Numbered from the stretch's first letter, positions 11,540-25,900 are shown. The stretch is DNA of 64,000 nt from Linyphia triangularis (GCA_963978545.1 OZ021732.1:50635214-50699213); one strand, 5' to 3'. Numbers and translations are program-made. Notes: generated from the sequence alone by a model not told the origin.

Positions 11540-11857
11540 TCAATTTGTGTGTTTACGACAGACACCAAATTGAAATTTTTTAAATTCTTATTTAAAAAAA
11601 TTCCAAAAACATTTCTATGCATGTTTCCTATATATTGGGATATATTAAACATTTAAAATATAAATTGAATAATTTTCAATTAATTTTTATTCTACAAATT
11701 GAGTTTATTTGTGAAGATTTTCTTAAATATTTACAACTGACACTGTGGAATTGCCCATATTCATAAATATTATGTTTAATACTTATTGAAGTCTATATAG
11801 ACAGCATTTACACACCCATAAGTAATATAAAAAATTAAAAATTGGGTCAAGTTTCCC

Positions 11858-12101
11858 TATACTAAACTTCAACTTAACTAGACATCACTTAGACGGTAGA
11901 TCGTCACAGTGCTCATAGGTATTTAATCCATTTTGGCGGCGTGAAAGCATAATGTTCGCCAAACCACAACCCTATAGAGAACAAAAGGCTATAAGGTTTG
12001 GCGTGAGTTATGTCTTCACTCCGCCAGAATGGATTAAATACCTATGAGCACTGACGATCTATCGTCTAAGTGATGTCTAGTTAAGTTGAAGTTTAGTATA
12101 G
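11858..12101. mobile_element. Palindromic MITE with about 80-100 bp terminal inverted repeats
   Basis: The left arm, beginning CTATACTAAACTTCAAC, and the right arm, ending GTTGAAGTTTAGTATAG, are reverse complements through TAGACATCACTTAGACG and GCTCATAGGTATTTAATCCA up to a central region of roughly 80 bp. The ends lie at TATA, compatible with a TA target site as in Tc1/mariner MITEs. No coding capacity. Confidence 0.85.
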
Positions 12102-13439
12102 TTCTCCCTACTATTATTATTAATGTCCATATTCTATCAAAAATGTAATGCCTCCTATTGTTGAATTTTTTCATTTAAAATTTTCATAATCTGGCTTTTT
12201 TCAATGACATCTGTGTGCTACGCACAAGAGAAAACTTAAAACTCGTCAATCTCAAATATTTTCATGAATTTTTTCTTATACGAGTCTTTTTCTATTGCAA
12301 TATAAATGCTTGATTCTTTTTTCCCTCAAGTACTTTTCTTCACCCATGCATGTCATATTTATAGGCCTATTTTCTTTGTTCTTTACTTTTACGTTAATGT
12401 CTTATGATGTAGTTTAGACTTAGTTTGACTTTTTATTCTAATTGGTGTTAACTTTTTTAGTGTTCCTTTTTTCAGATTCATTTTTTAAATTCATCATGAC
12501 TTCTTCAAACTTTTCTAGCTTTTGCTTGGACACGTTTACGTTTCAATTTTGAATTTTTTATGCTGCATATTATTGTAAGATTCGAAAGTTTTGGAGATAT
12601 AGCACACAATATTGTTACTAAATTTTTTGGAGATTTTTCCTAGTAACTGTTGCTCAGTTGCATAAATATTTTAACAGTCCGCCAGCAAAACTTTGGAAAG
12701 AAAATTTGATTGCCGAGCATAATTTTTGGGGAGAAATTGGTGTACAATACTATAGTAAGAAACAATACTTGATGACCATGCCCTTGAATTAAATTATATT
12801 TTGACTTAATATTTGATATTTTTTATTACTTGTTACCTAAAAAATTATGTGTACAATACGAAAAAGTTAAATTACTTTGCAAATAAGATATTTTGTTTCA
12901 AAATTTCCAAAATTTGCTTCATTTAGATTATTCCAAAACTAGGATATACTGTTCCAATTTGGCCATTTTGTCTGTTCAAAACAATGTGTTATACTGCACC
13001 AAATTTCAGTTTATGCATCACCAAACATTGTTCAAAATCCTTAAAGCTGGGTAACACTCCTAATATCTTATATAACGTTCCTTTTATATTCCCCTTTAAA
13101 AATACATTTTAAACTTGTGCAATCTTAGAAAAAGATACATTTTTTTATTTCCATGGAAGTGAAAAGGTGGGAAGCCACCTTTTTTACATATAGTACATGT
13201 AAAAATAGTAGTTTCCAGAAATTCCTTACGAAAATCGAACCTAACCCATACATGTAACTATAAACGTAGGTACCTCTTTATAAAATTGTAATTCAAGGGT
13301 TGCAATTTATAAATATGTTTATTTTTTTAATGAATTTCCTAGTAGTTGACAGTAGTAAAGCTGCACACAATCAAATTTGGTTTCTATGTTCAGAGTTTGT
13401 ACAAATTACCAAAAATCATCTGAAATGTACTATTTTTTA
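12102..13439. other. AT-rich DNA without a recognisable feature
   Basis: Only short chance frames and A/T runs are visible. I see no motif or repeat relationship that I can name. Confidence 0.5.
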
Positions 13440-13795
13440 TAAGGGCCCTTATAACTCCTGTAAATTGCTTTTCTACTCCGGGAATTTCTTTTCATCTCCT
13501 TAAAAATAATCATTGAAGGGCAAAAAGATTAGCAAAACCTTAAAACATCTCGTTTTTTTTTTGCTCGGTAAAACGTCTCTGAAATCCGAAATTCTTACCA
13601 TTCTTCAGAGTCTACTGGGCATGAGAAAAACTTGTGGACAGTCCCAGAATTCACCACGATTCTCGACAACCAGGCGCATAGAGGGAAAACTATTATTAGG
13701 CATGTAATTTTTTTCATGTTGACTCCTGAATTTACTGTACTTAACTCCTGAAAAACTCCTGAATTTTACTATCATAGATTGAGTATGAACACTGT
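13440..13795 (+). mobile_element. Degraded copy of the 20357-20774 element family
   Basis: Collinear with 20390-20770: AAGGGCCCTTATAACTCCTG, TCCTTAAAAATAATCAT, TTCAGAGTCTACTG, GAGGGAAAACTATT, AACTCCTGAATTT and TATCATAGATT. The left terminus is lost and the right one is degraded, so no target-site duplication can be read. It ends about 70 bp before the first Atx2 exon. Confidence 0.75.
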
Positions 13796-13864
13796 ATGTT
13801 GTATATCATCTTTGTTCTAATAATCTATTCTGTTAATAATTTTATTTTTTTGGTTACGTTACAG

Positions 13865-13948
13865 GTAAAATTCTCAATGTCTTCATAGACAGGCTTCTGC
13901 TTTGTCCTTCACCAACAGCAACTGTATGCGGATAAGCTTTCTGGAGAA
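13865..13948 (+). other. Atx2: 5'UTR part of the first visible Atx2 exon
   Basis: An acceptor-like TTACAG at 13859-13864 suggests the exon starts at 13865 and that a further non-coding exon lies upstream. In the frame of the ATG at 13949 there is a TAG at 13886-13888 and no other in-frame ATG after it, so translation of this transcript form should start at 13949. An alternative first exon spliced directly to exon 2 cannot be excluded, since ataxin-2 N-termini vary between isoforms and species. Confidence 0.6.
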
Positions 13949-13972
13949 ATGAAAGGGCCTGCAGAGAAAAAT
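13949..13972 (+). CDS. Atx2: Atx2 coding exon 1 (start codon)
   Basis: Encodes MKGPAEKN and ends at a strong donor (GTAAGT) in phase 0. The sequence itself is not conserved. The call rests on the in-frame join to the Lsm exon and on the upstream in-frame stop. Confidence 0.7.
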
Positions 13973-16900
13973 GTAAGTGTTTTTGGTAAAATAGTTTTGG
14001 AACTGACATACTTGCACCAACTAAGGTTATAGTCCAGGGAAAAAAGGTGGAATGGCGTTCAGCTATTATTTTTTAAAGTGACCAAAGTTTTGTCGCATCC
14101 AGTAAGAACATTTGATTTAATTTTTATTTTTTCTTGGTTAAATTCAGATCAGAAAAGTACTTGTTTGTTATTTTCATGCTGCTATCATATTCCAGCAGGG
14201 TCAGTGCTCTGATCTCGCAAGGAAAAGTTATACTTTTGAATTTCTAGATGTAGTACTTATAAAGTTGTTGTTACTTGTTAATGTCAAGCTCAGTGCTCGA
14301 AAATTATATTGCCCGACCTGGCCAAGGCATGTAAAATTCAGATCAAGCATGTATTTTTTCCTCATACATGCCTGGTTGGGTATGTAAATATTTCATCAAA
14401 AATACCTTTCTAAAGATAAATATTTTATATTTTCATTTGCATGTTCGTGTAATTGCAGCCAGTTCGTGACTTTCAGGACTTCGAAAGTCATGACTGTGTT
14501 TCTCTCAGAACGTCTGCCTGCGAGAGAGGATTCAGTGCCATGAATTGTATAAAGAATCCATTGCAATGCAAATTCTCCACTGAAACTATAAAATAAATAA
14601 TTTAATGCGAATAGGCATTGATGAACTTTAGACAGCAAATTTCAATCCATCACCAGCAATTAAAAACTAGTTCTTTGCAACTACAGGAACAAGGCACATG
14701 GATGGGAATGCAGTTCAGATCAGCTGATTGTATTAAAAGATTTTATATAATATTGCTATCGTCAACATGGGAATTTACTTTTTTAAATAAAGAAGCAGTC
14801 CAGTTAATTTTATAATTGTTTTAATTCAATTCATTTTAAAGATATTGATAATTTTAATGAATGAGATTTGACAACAAAAACACTTTTGTAATTGACCTTT
14901 TCCTTCTACTTATAAAAGAACACCACATTGCTATTGTTTGAACACTTAATGCATTTTTTTCTACTTGTTGTGGTCTTGCATTGCACAAAAATGATTCTTT
15001 TAACATTATTTTTCTAATTTACAACTAACTTAAAATGTGCTAATAAAAACTATTTATAACTCAAGATCATACCTAAAATATGCATATTTTTCATGCTAAT
15101 TGATTAGCTTTTTTCATGTGCACTTTCAATTAACCCTAAAGTTCTGTCCATTGCAGATTTAAATTAGAGTCAGTGCCCTTAGAATTTTACAAAGATAAGG
15201 CAGGTAGGATTTGGTAGGGCCCTTATCTTAGTTTGTCCCTCACAATTCAAGATAAAGATGATGATTCATTACCAAAAATATTTAGAAAAGGAGAATGAGC
15301 ATTTAAATGGAATGATTTAAACTAGTCTGGTATAATTTATATTTTTTATTTATCTAAATTTGTTTGAAAAAAAATTTGACTTCTAATCTTTTGGATCTAA
15401 CATTCAAGTACATTGCCACTCATTTTGTAAGTTTATTCATGCTGAAAAATCTCACTTTATTTAAGCATTTGGAATTAGTTTGCAACTTGAAATTGATTTG
15501 TCTTTTCTAATTCAATGTTCTAAGTATTATTTTGAGAAGCTTCCAGTTGGTTTGACTGTACACCAGCATTTATTTTTATTATTTGAATAATACTTTTAGA
15601 AAAATAGTTTTACATCAAGTTTAACTCAAACTGTATATGCTATGCCAAACTGTAAACTATACCATGTATTAAAGAATTATAATTTTTATCAAAATAAGAA
15701 ATGTGCGACTTTGGCTGATGCCTTATTTCTTACCAAGTAACTTGTTATATTTTTAAAACAGACTAAATTAAAGAGATTATAGCAACCAAAGTTAGGTCCT
15801 TCATAAGTTTACATAAAAATAAGTAGTTTTTTTTTTCTTAATAATTTTTCTTTAAAATGAAGATTGTGTATTTTTGGTTGATAATATTATGATTATTTTA
15901 ATATTGATGTTTCTGTTTTAATATTTTCAGTTTGAAGGCATTTATGCCAATCCCCGTCTCATGCATGCTGTTGGAATGGTAGTGGTAAGTTTAATTTTAT
16001 TTATAATTTAAATTTTTTACGCACAAATTTAAAGTTGGGTAAGGTTAACATACTGGTACATAACATATATACTTAACGCTATAATATTTATACTTTTAAA
16101 CTAAGCTGATTATCTGTATCATATTTTTTATATAAATTTTATTTTAGGGTTGCATTGCACATGTTCAAGTTAAAAGTGGTTCAGTGTTTGAAGGTGTTTT
16201 GAAAACTTTCTCGAGCAAAGTAAGAGCAGTTGTTTTAAATTATAAGTCACAAAAAATTACTATAATTTTATGGTTTTCAAATAACTTTTTGTATAAATTG
16301 CTTTGGTAATTTTATGATTATTTTAGGCTGATTTTGTCTTGGAAATGGCTCGCAAATTAGAAAACAAGCCTAGTGCTGGATCCATTCCTGCCTTGAGCTC
16401 GACAGAAGAGATGGTGGATAAACTAGTCTTTAAATTGGAAGATGTTGTGGCAATATCTGCCCTTAATGTGGATCCTGAATTCGCAACACGAGGTTTGTTT
16501 CTTTTCTTTTTTTAAATTTCAACTGGGCATGTATATTTCAGGCCTGCTACAGTATTATATAGTAAAAATATTAGTTTGAGCTTTTTCGACCAAAATTTTG
16601 ATCATTTCTGAAATCATTCCGAATCCACATAAATATTTTATGGTGTGGTGGTCATTTTCATTAAACATTACAGTGGTTGCATTTGCTGAGATAGGCTTCC
16701 ACTGATGTGATAACTGCTATATCAGTGATGAGTGCTTGTGTGAGGATTGATTTTGCTTTTTGGATTTAATTGATACATAACATAATGAATAAAATTTTAG
16801 CTTAATTTTATACTAGAAAATTAATCAGTATGAATTTTGCTCATTGATATTTTTTTATTTTATTACTAGACTCATGGAATTTAATTAATGTAACAAGTTA

Positions 16901-19900
16901 ATATGATGAAAATTTTGTGAAAGAATTGATTGAATTAATTATAATCTTCCCTTTTAACACATGTGACTTTAGTAAAAGAAATTGAATGAAAGAAAATAAC
17001 TTTTTTCATATAAAACATAGATTCAGTTCACTGCTACCATTTTATGCAAATATATTTGCGATTAATTCAAGGAACCTATTGCTCACTAAGAAGTCCATTT
17101 AAAGATTGTAACCAAGCTTATGCTGTACCTGCAATGGTTCACTAATTTAACATACAAGCATCAATGTTCTGACATTTGTTTCCAATTCAATCTTGGGAAC
17201 AAAAACTCATTATTTATTTTTGAAAATGATTAGACACCACAACAATTATGAATGATCAGACATGATCAACGTGTTCTCCATTGATTGTAATTTTTCCTAT
17301 TAGAACAAGAATCCTCTTTTGTCTTCCTCCTTATTGATTTTCAAAGCAACCCTAACCAATTTTGATTTGAAACTAACTTCATTTAACAGTATTGTGAGGG
17401 CAGAGGCTTTTTATAAAAATGTAGAAAAACTTTCGTGTTTAAACAAGTTTAATTGTGAGTCACTTTCATTGAAAGGTCGTTTCCACATACTTTTATATGG
17501 AAGTACATCCAGTCCTGATACTAAGCATGTGCATTTTGAAAACTTGCCATATGGATTTGTTAATAAGATGATGTCAAGAAGTAGTTTAATATTTCATACG
17601 TACCTTTGTTCATTAATGTAATTTTAAAATCAAATTGAAGAAATTTTTGTGTATGTGTTTATGAAGTTTTTAAAACTTCTCTTTCCGCAGAGAGTTTTAC
17701 TGATACTGGTATAAGCAAGTTTAATGGCCAAGTTCTTGAACGAGAACTTGAACCTTGGGATGGCGGGGCTTTATCTGCTGATGGCTTGACTGACCTTGGT
17801 AGTAGTGAAGAAGCAGTGAGTAATCAAGTTTATTAATTTATTTTTAATTTAAAATAGATGAATCTTAGTCGGCTAAATCAAAGTGATAAATAAATTCAAT
17901 CTTCAAATTTTACTTAGTTCATATGTGAAATATTTTCACGTGAATGAAAAGTGTTCTTTATGTAAAATTTATGTTTTCTTCACCAATAATTTATTTTAAA
18001 GTTTTGTCTTGTGATGCTCATAGGGTTTGTTTATAAAATTAATATTTTTACATTTGATCTTTTTTCAGAATGGATGGGACCCAAACGATATGTTTCGAAC
18101 AAATGAAGAAAAGTATGGTGTCAAGTCATCATTTGATAGTACTCTGCCTGGTTACACGTAAGTAAAACTCTTTTCATTTAGCAAATGTAAGAGTCCTGAA
18201 CACTTCCTTTAAAAACGATGTTAATAATATTTTTCAAACTAAAATTATTAATTCCCTTATTATTATGAGGTGTTAGGCTAATTGTGGCAAATATATCTGA
18301 ATCAGCTCCAACTGTTTTTGAGCTCAACTGAAAATTTTAAATATTTATCTTCAAATCTGTTAATAAATTTTTTTTAGTAATCAGCATATTAGAACACTTT
18401 TAGTCATTTGCTTTTCATTGTGTAACAAATTCACAGAATTATATATTGAAAAAATTGTGTACTGCCATTTTGATATGTTAGAAATTTTCTGATTTTAGAA
18501 ATCTGTACTTTATTTTTTTTTATTCATTAAAATTGCTTGTTAATTATTTTTAAGTATGTGATATGTTTTTAGCATTCCTTTGAACAAGCAAAATACTGAA
18601 GAATATAAGCAGCAAGAAGCAAGGGCTAGCAAAATAGCCCAAGAGATCGAAAGTGGCTTCCATCATAAAACTAGAGCTGCTTTAGAAAATGGGGATGAAG
18701 AAGAGAGGTTTAGTGCTGTGGTTAGACCTGAGAATAACAATAATTTTAGGTATGTGTAAATAAATATAGGCTAAGTGTTTTATTTCATAACTGTGTTCTT
18801 CATAAAGTGTCTGCGGAAATTTAGTTTTATCGATATGCAATTCAAAGAATAGAAGTTGCATTTGAATAAAAACTAAATTTCTATTGAACAATACTTTAAT
18901 ATGTATTTTTTTAACTGGACTTAAGAAACTGAATACCAGTACCGCACAGATATGACATTCAAATTTTGGTAAATTAAAATGTACGTTTTTCCCTTCTCGG
19001 ACAACAATTGACTTCGAAACGCATTACCAAACTTATACAGGATGTCCCAGGAGAGGCCGAAAAAACTATATTTGAAAATGCCAGGTTTCACCCACTAAAT
19101 ATGTTTTTTATACTGTAATATGATGTTGCAAAATAGTTTAAGTAATTTAAAAAAGTTTTAGGGGTCCCTCAAGCTAATAGAAAATAAAGAATTTGTGCAA
19201 AATTTGGATTTCTAATTAATATGCAGACAACAGAACTATACCAGACTTCTCTTACCAATTTTTTTTTATCTTAAACTTGGTTTTAAAACTCTTTATCATG
19301 AACTCGTATGATATATTTTTTAATTGAAATTTATAATTATACAAATCTGCATCCGACCCATCTGTAGTGCTTTCAAGATATATTTTTCATCGGGAACGCC
19401 AATGTCTTCGCTGTGAAACTGCTGACCAATTAAAAATACATTTTGGTGCATCATAGTCAGTAGTTAATTGGAATGGTAAATTGTTACTCAATATTTCATC
19501 AAAAAGCACAAGAAGGATCGATCGTTTAGCAGTTCTAATTTCTTCTTAGTGAGATGAAAATGCAAAGCTTCTTGGCATTCTTAAATTATTGTCTGGAACT
19601 GGCAAAGCAGCAATTGATGCTGTTTTCAAGCTTTTATAATCGTGGAAGTGTAAATCCGATTTAATAGGTATGTGTTTCTATGCAACTGCAACAAATAGTG
19701 AAAGATTCAATGACGCATGTACTCTTCTTGAGAAGAAAATAGGCAAAAATCTTTTGTGGTTGGCATCACATATTTGAGGTTATACTTTTTGATGAATTTA
19801 TAGTATGCTTTGGGCAATATACTGGGCCTGAAATACTTTATTTAAGAGATTACGAGAAAATTGGTCTAAGCTCAACCACCATGAGGCGTAAAAGCAATCA

Positions 19901-22900
19901 ATGCCTCTAATTACAGTATCAGACAGTTTAAAAACTTTTATTTCTAATCAGTTAAATATTGGCTTCATTTCATATTTTTCTGGTGATTTTCAAAGGCGAT
20001 TTTCATTTTCATATTCTTTCCGCTTTATTTCCCGAATTTCAGAGAAAATCACCTTTTTTCTGCAATTTTTCTCGCAGAAAGAGTAGTTTTCTCTTTCCCA
20101 ATTAAGTTTTCTTTCTTATTTCGGATTGGTACAATTCTGCAAATTTCAGGTTTGCGGACTGAAATTAGAGTATTCCACTGATATAATAGGAGACTTGCAT
20201 TCCAAGATGAGATTACATTCGACGCTATTTACTTTGGTGTGATGATCATTTTCGGCAAGTGTTAGGCTTTTGTTAATATCCGATTTTACCTCGCTTTTAA
20301 GTCTAACCACCGAACTTGCATACATTCAGATTTCTCCAAGCCTCCTATGCAATGACCAGGGTTCATACACCTCCTGAAATTTCCTTTTTTTCGTAAGGGC
20401 CCTTATAACTCCTGAAAATTGTGTTCCTACTCCTGAAATTTCTTTTTTATCTCCTTAAAAATAATCATCGAAAGGTAAAAAGATTAGTAAAACCTAAAAC
20501 GTAGTGGTTTTTTTTTTACTCGATAAAACATATCTGAAATTCTTATCGTACTTCAGAGTCTACTGCGCATGCTCTTGATCACTACAGCCCAAAGATAAAC
20601 CTTCGGATAGCCCTAGAATGAGACAATTCTTGTCATCCAAGCGCGTAGAGGGAAAACTATTTTATTAGGCATATCAATTTTTCCCATGTTAACTCCTGAA
20701 TTTACTGTACTTAACTCCTGAAAAATTCCTAGTAACTCCTGAATTTTATTATCATAGATTAAGTATGAGCCCTGAATGACAAATTTTTTGCTGTTGTTTC
20801 CTCTAATGTTACAGCCTCTACAGCCCTTATTTGTGTTGGTGTATGAGGGCCGTTTAGTCGAGTGTTACGTTGATGTTATGGCAGTTATTTCCATGATTTG
20901 TGTCGATACGGTGAGCACCATCGCCTAGATTTACATTGTGTGATGATCATCTTTGTCTATCATTGTGACAATGTAATAGCCGCTATTGCCGAAATTTGCA
21001 CCTGTATATTGGGCATTTACACTGATTTTTGTATTGGCGTGAAGACATTTTGCTTCAGCGTTGTTGTAATATACAATATTATCATGATTTTCCTCAATAA
21101 TACCGAATTTTATGCTGGTATGGTGGGCACTATCAATGGTATATACGTTACTGTGATTGTCATTTTTGCCGAGATTTATGCTGAAGTAATATCGGCTTTT
21201 GCTGAAATGTGCGATGTAGTTTTGGTGGCATTTGCCTAGGCTTTCTCTGATGTGATAGCTATGTCCAGGATTAGTGCTTGTGTATGAAGTCTCTATTTAG
21301 TTTATATCAATTCAGGATTGCTAAAATTTTAATATAATATTATGCAAGAAAATTGGTATCGATTGTAAAATTTTTATCTGTTGTCCATGTTTAAAATTGT
21401 AATTTTTACTACAATTGTACATAAAATTATTTGTATATTTTAGCTTGACAAACAATTTTACATTTCAGCTGTAAATAATAGTTTAAAAGTTGAAGCAATT
21501 TTTTTATACAATTGTTAAAATTATGCACCTGATAATTATCCAGTAATTATTTAGCCGACCAAACGGTATAGTGGTTAGCGTGCTGGCTTCTAGACCGCGA
21601 GGTTGCGGGTTCGAGTCCCGTGTTAGGCATGGGTGTTTGTAAATGTATGTTGGTTTGTCAAATGACGAAATGTTTCGACGCATTATAGCCCTCGTGTTGC
21701 TGACGGCGCCAGATAATCTGAATACAACCAACCAGTAATTATTTATATTTACTAATGTGTAATATTAATATTTTATTTTATTCATTTATTTCTTAATTTT
21801 TTATGGATATTATCTTTTCTCATTTGTTTACTGTTTGAGTAGTAGTAATTGACATGAATATTACTGTAACATAATTTAAGGAGTTAAATGTTCTTATAAA
21901 TATGTCCTTGTAAACAAAACAATCATTCTTAACGTAATACAAATCTTGATTTAAACTTATTATAAAAATCTATTTCAATTCATTCAAATTTTAATTTTTA
22001 CTTATACAAGACAGAAACGAAATAGGATTTTTCCTGTCATGAAGGTGATAAAAATCTGATTTCAACTGATACAAAATTGGATTTCGGCTGGTACGAAATT
22101 GATACAAAATTGGATTTTGGCTGATTCATAATCGGATTTCAACTGATACTTAGCTGATACCAGTGTGACATGAAGCTGTGCCATCCCTGTTATATAAATG
22201 GTGCTAGCTTCTAGACCGCCAGGTTGCGGGTTCGAGTCCCGTGTTGGCATGGGTGTTTGTAAATGTATGTTGGCTTGTCTAATGACGAATGTTTCGGCGC
22301 ATTATAGCCTTCGTGTTGCTGACGGCGCCAGATAATCTGAAAACAAACAACCAACCAACCTGTTATATAAATGGCGAACTTGCAACACTTAGCTTGTTTT
22401 TTAGCAAAAAAACAAAAACAGTTCTTGTTGCAAGTCAAACTTGCGAAGTGCGATCGCCAAAATCTCCTTATAATGTAATGTAGTTGCTAAAAATGTGACT
22501 ATTTAACAAATTGTAAATATCTGATCGTTTGAAAAAATTCTTCCCCTTTTATTTCATTTACAGGGTTCGTACGGTCCTTAAAAGTCCTTATTTTTACTTT
22601 ATATCTCCAAAGGCCCTTGAAAACTCCTTATTTTTAACCTGAAGGTCCTTGGAAGTTTTTTAATTTTTTAGTGCTCTTGAAATGATCTTGAAAATAACGG
22701 ATATTTGCTATTCCTTTTCTTTTTTCTTTGTGTGTGTATTTCAAAAACTTCCTAAGAAAAAAAATCCTGATCTTCTAATAAAAAATGAAAATAAAAAAAT
22801 TCATATTCAATTCATTCATTTATAATAAATAACATAATTCTGAATTGTAAGGATCATCATTGTAATAAATTATTCATGATGAAATGAAGCATCTATTAAA

Positions 22901-25900
22901 TGTTTTTCCTGGGCATGTCTATTTTGAATATTAAAATGTATGAGCCTTCTGCCCTTGTAAAGGATTTCATGGCTGGTAAGTGTCGGTCACCCTTTGTCAA
23001 CTTAAATTTCGATTTGTTGAAACTTTTTTCTTGTTGCAACCGCGTTCAGTGTAAAAATAGAACGTTGTGAAACTATAAAGATTAGATCATAAACATGGCA
23101 AAAATATAGTTCTACCAAAATTAAAACAAAAAACTAGCAATTCAAAATAGTTCTGCAATATGAAACAGTAACGTCATTCCAATGTGGTTGTTCGGGCAAT
23201 ATGAATTATAAAAGGTGAAGTGTTAAAACAATAGCATTAGGATCTTTTTTTGTAAGTACTCTCTGATTTTGTATTTTTTTAGTCTATTAATAATTTTTTG
23301 CACTGCACTGCTAACCATATCGGGACTCTTGCTGCCATATGCATCCAAATTTACGACTTTTAATTTGTTTTTAAATCCTTTTTGTTAACTTCGATTTTGT
23401 GGGTTTGTTGATAGAGGGCAAATCTGCGGAGGCCTAATTAACCCCTTTGCCGTCATCCAATCAGGCTGAGACTTAGCAGATAAGGTCAATGACGATGCAT
23501 TATAATATACACTAACTAAAGTTGTTGTATTTGATGTAACTGACAAAATGATTAAATTTTAATGAAAATAGCATCTTGAAATTTAAATGATACTGTAAAA
23601 TGGGGTGAATCGGAATGAAACTTCAATAAATTACAAAGAAATTATTATTTTATTAATTATATATATTTTTTTATTTGGATATCGTATTTGGAATTTCAGA
23701 ACATATGTTTTGTGGGAGGTTTCCAACACTGTCCTATTTTTTTAAAAATTCTAAAACAGCGTATATACAATCCAGTGATACTCAAAAACTTATCCCGTAA
23801 TTACTAACATGTACCTGTTTTAGACTTAACTAATATTTTTTTAGATAAGTATAAATATCCACAACAACATGCCATACTTAACTAAGTTTTAAGAACTTTT
23901 TATTTTACGAATTTTTATGTTTTGTCTCGTCTTGATTTTGTGATTTACGGAGTGAATCGGAACACGACAACTGGTATTATAAAGCGGTTTTTGGCAAGAT
24001 TATGTTCCTCATAAGATTCAATGACAAAAAGAGTCTAATTACTCCTTTCAAGACAGTAATCAAGATTGCAGGCATGATCTAATGTCAAAAAAGAGCCTAG
24101 TTTCCGCATGGCAGAAAACCCAGTTATTCCAATAGTTTTCTCTAGATGACTTCATTATCTTTAAGGTATAAGGAAAAACGCAATCCATATGTATGAAGAC
24201 TCTAGGTAAGCAAATTTTTAAACCCACAAGATTATGGGTACATAGGCGTGTTTCACAGCATGCACTCTTCCTCCAGATATCTTAAGGTTGGTTGATTTTC
24301 ATGACGCTAGGGCAAGATATCTTAAGGAATTTGTAGTCATACGGCATGCAAACAAAAAGTAGATTTAAAAATTATTAATAGTTTTGAAGACTATTTGAAT
24401 GATCTTGTATTGAATTAGGTTGGAAGAAAAGTTTACACACTTTCAAACATAGGTTTTGACAAAATCAATTTGTAATCTGTCTCTATTAAAAGTTGGTTGA
24501 TTGAGTTTTATTGGCGCAAGTGCAACACCTGGCCCATACTGCGATTCTGCCATTTTAAAGAATTTCTTATGTTAATTTTGTGTTTCTATTCAACACAATG
24601 CATTATTACTTGTTTTTTTTTCATCCTGTAAACGTTTAAATAAGATCAGACATAAATCTCAACAAGTGTTCTGATTCGTCCCTTTCTGTGAGGTGAATCG
24701 AAGCACCATAAAAAAAAATCAAAATAAATGCAAGTCATGGTTTTTTCAACATTTTTGAAGTTAATCTTCAAAGAAGGTAAGACCCAAGTTTAATGTCAAA
24801 AATATGTTCATCAACGATCTTATTATATCCGATTTTTACTTTGAAAGTTGAAAAGTGTTTTGATTCACCCCATTTTACGGTACTGAATGCTCCAAACAAA
24901 TTTTTCTATTTACTTAAACTTACCACTCTAATGAACTTTTTGTGCAAACTACATCTTGGGTAAGAAATAAAATGCAATATTTTTCACAAATTATATCCTA
25001 TATTTCCGTCGTCGAACATTATTGTTATTAAATTATTTTTTTAGATTTTTTTGTATTTAATTTTAATATCCTTATTTTTTGTTTGAAAGGTACTTGAAAA
25101 ATCCTTGAATTTGTAATTTGTAAGAAAAATCTGCACGAACCCTGATTTACCAATTATAAAATAAATGATTGTTTACTTAAGTGACAAGTATTTAATGTTG
25201 TCTTGAGTAATTACTGAAGTTTTAAGTAATAACTTCTGTATCTTAAGTATCATATTTACTTTGTGTGTATAATGGAGAAGTTGCATATTTTTAAAAATGC
25301 TAAAAAGTAATAAATTTTAATAAAGAAAACAAAGCTGATTCCAAATATGTAAGTTATATTGTGGTTAAAAATTTATTTAATTAAATATCGAAAGAAAAAA
25401 AATCGTAAAAACAGTGGAATAGTGGCGTAACAGAAAAACGTTTCATCGTTAACTGGTTAGATATGACGTCATAATCCGATGGAAAATGTTATCCTTCATT
25501 TTGTTTACCTACGATGACCTACGAATTTAATAGGAGCTGATATTCGTGGTAAAATCTGAAAGGTATGTACCCATTTTACAAACAGTTTTTCATTTGTCTT
25601 TAACTTGATTGCATATGACTTATTTTTATTGTAAGTTTTTATTTTTAATTATCATTGCAGTCGCCAATTTTTTTTACAATATTTTCGGAACTCAAAATTT
25701 TACATTCTTTACGAATTATTAAAAACGAAACACATATTTACCAAGAAACTGTGTATTCGATCAAAATTCACGTTCAAGAATCTTCATTTTAATCTTGTAC
25801 ATGTCATTCTTATACAAGTTAATTTGATTCTTGTACAAGAACCAAATGACTTTTTCCTTGTTCATACATTTTTTGGTGCTATTTCGAAAACTTTAACTCC

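Larger units (their letters stand above)
8965..11759. mobile_element. 2.8-kb DNA transposon with 8-bp target-site duplication and subterminal repeats
   Basis: The ends are inverted copies, TATGGGCAATTCCA on the left and TGGAATTGCCCATA on the right, flanked by the exact 8-bp direct repeat TTCATAAA (8957-8964 and 11760-11767). Eight-base duplications are typical of hAT and P superfamilies. Inside, the motif TTACGRCYGACACC recurs near 9862, 11362, 11550 and 11733, the last three about 185 bp apart, like transposase-binding subterminal repeats. A Helitron (9192-9726) is nested in it. No intact transposase is visible. A 72-codon minus-strand frame at 10324-10542 could be a remnant, but I cannot identify it. 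Confidence 0.7.

Noticed and set aside
17319..17621. 100-codon open frame in intron 4
   Set aside because: No similarity or motif recognised. It lies in an intron in A/T-rich sequence.
20898..21239. 113-codon open frame with membrane-like composition
   Set aside because: The composition comes from the degenerate repeat, and the related copy at 54.2-54.9 kb is interrupted.
21504..21731. Minus-strand open frame with TRDSNPQPRGLEAS
   Set aside because: It is the antisense reading of the SINE. The same peptide appears at 22062-22438 and 50540-50830 because each contains a copy.
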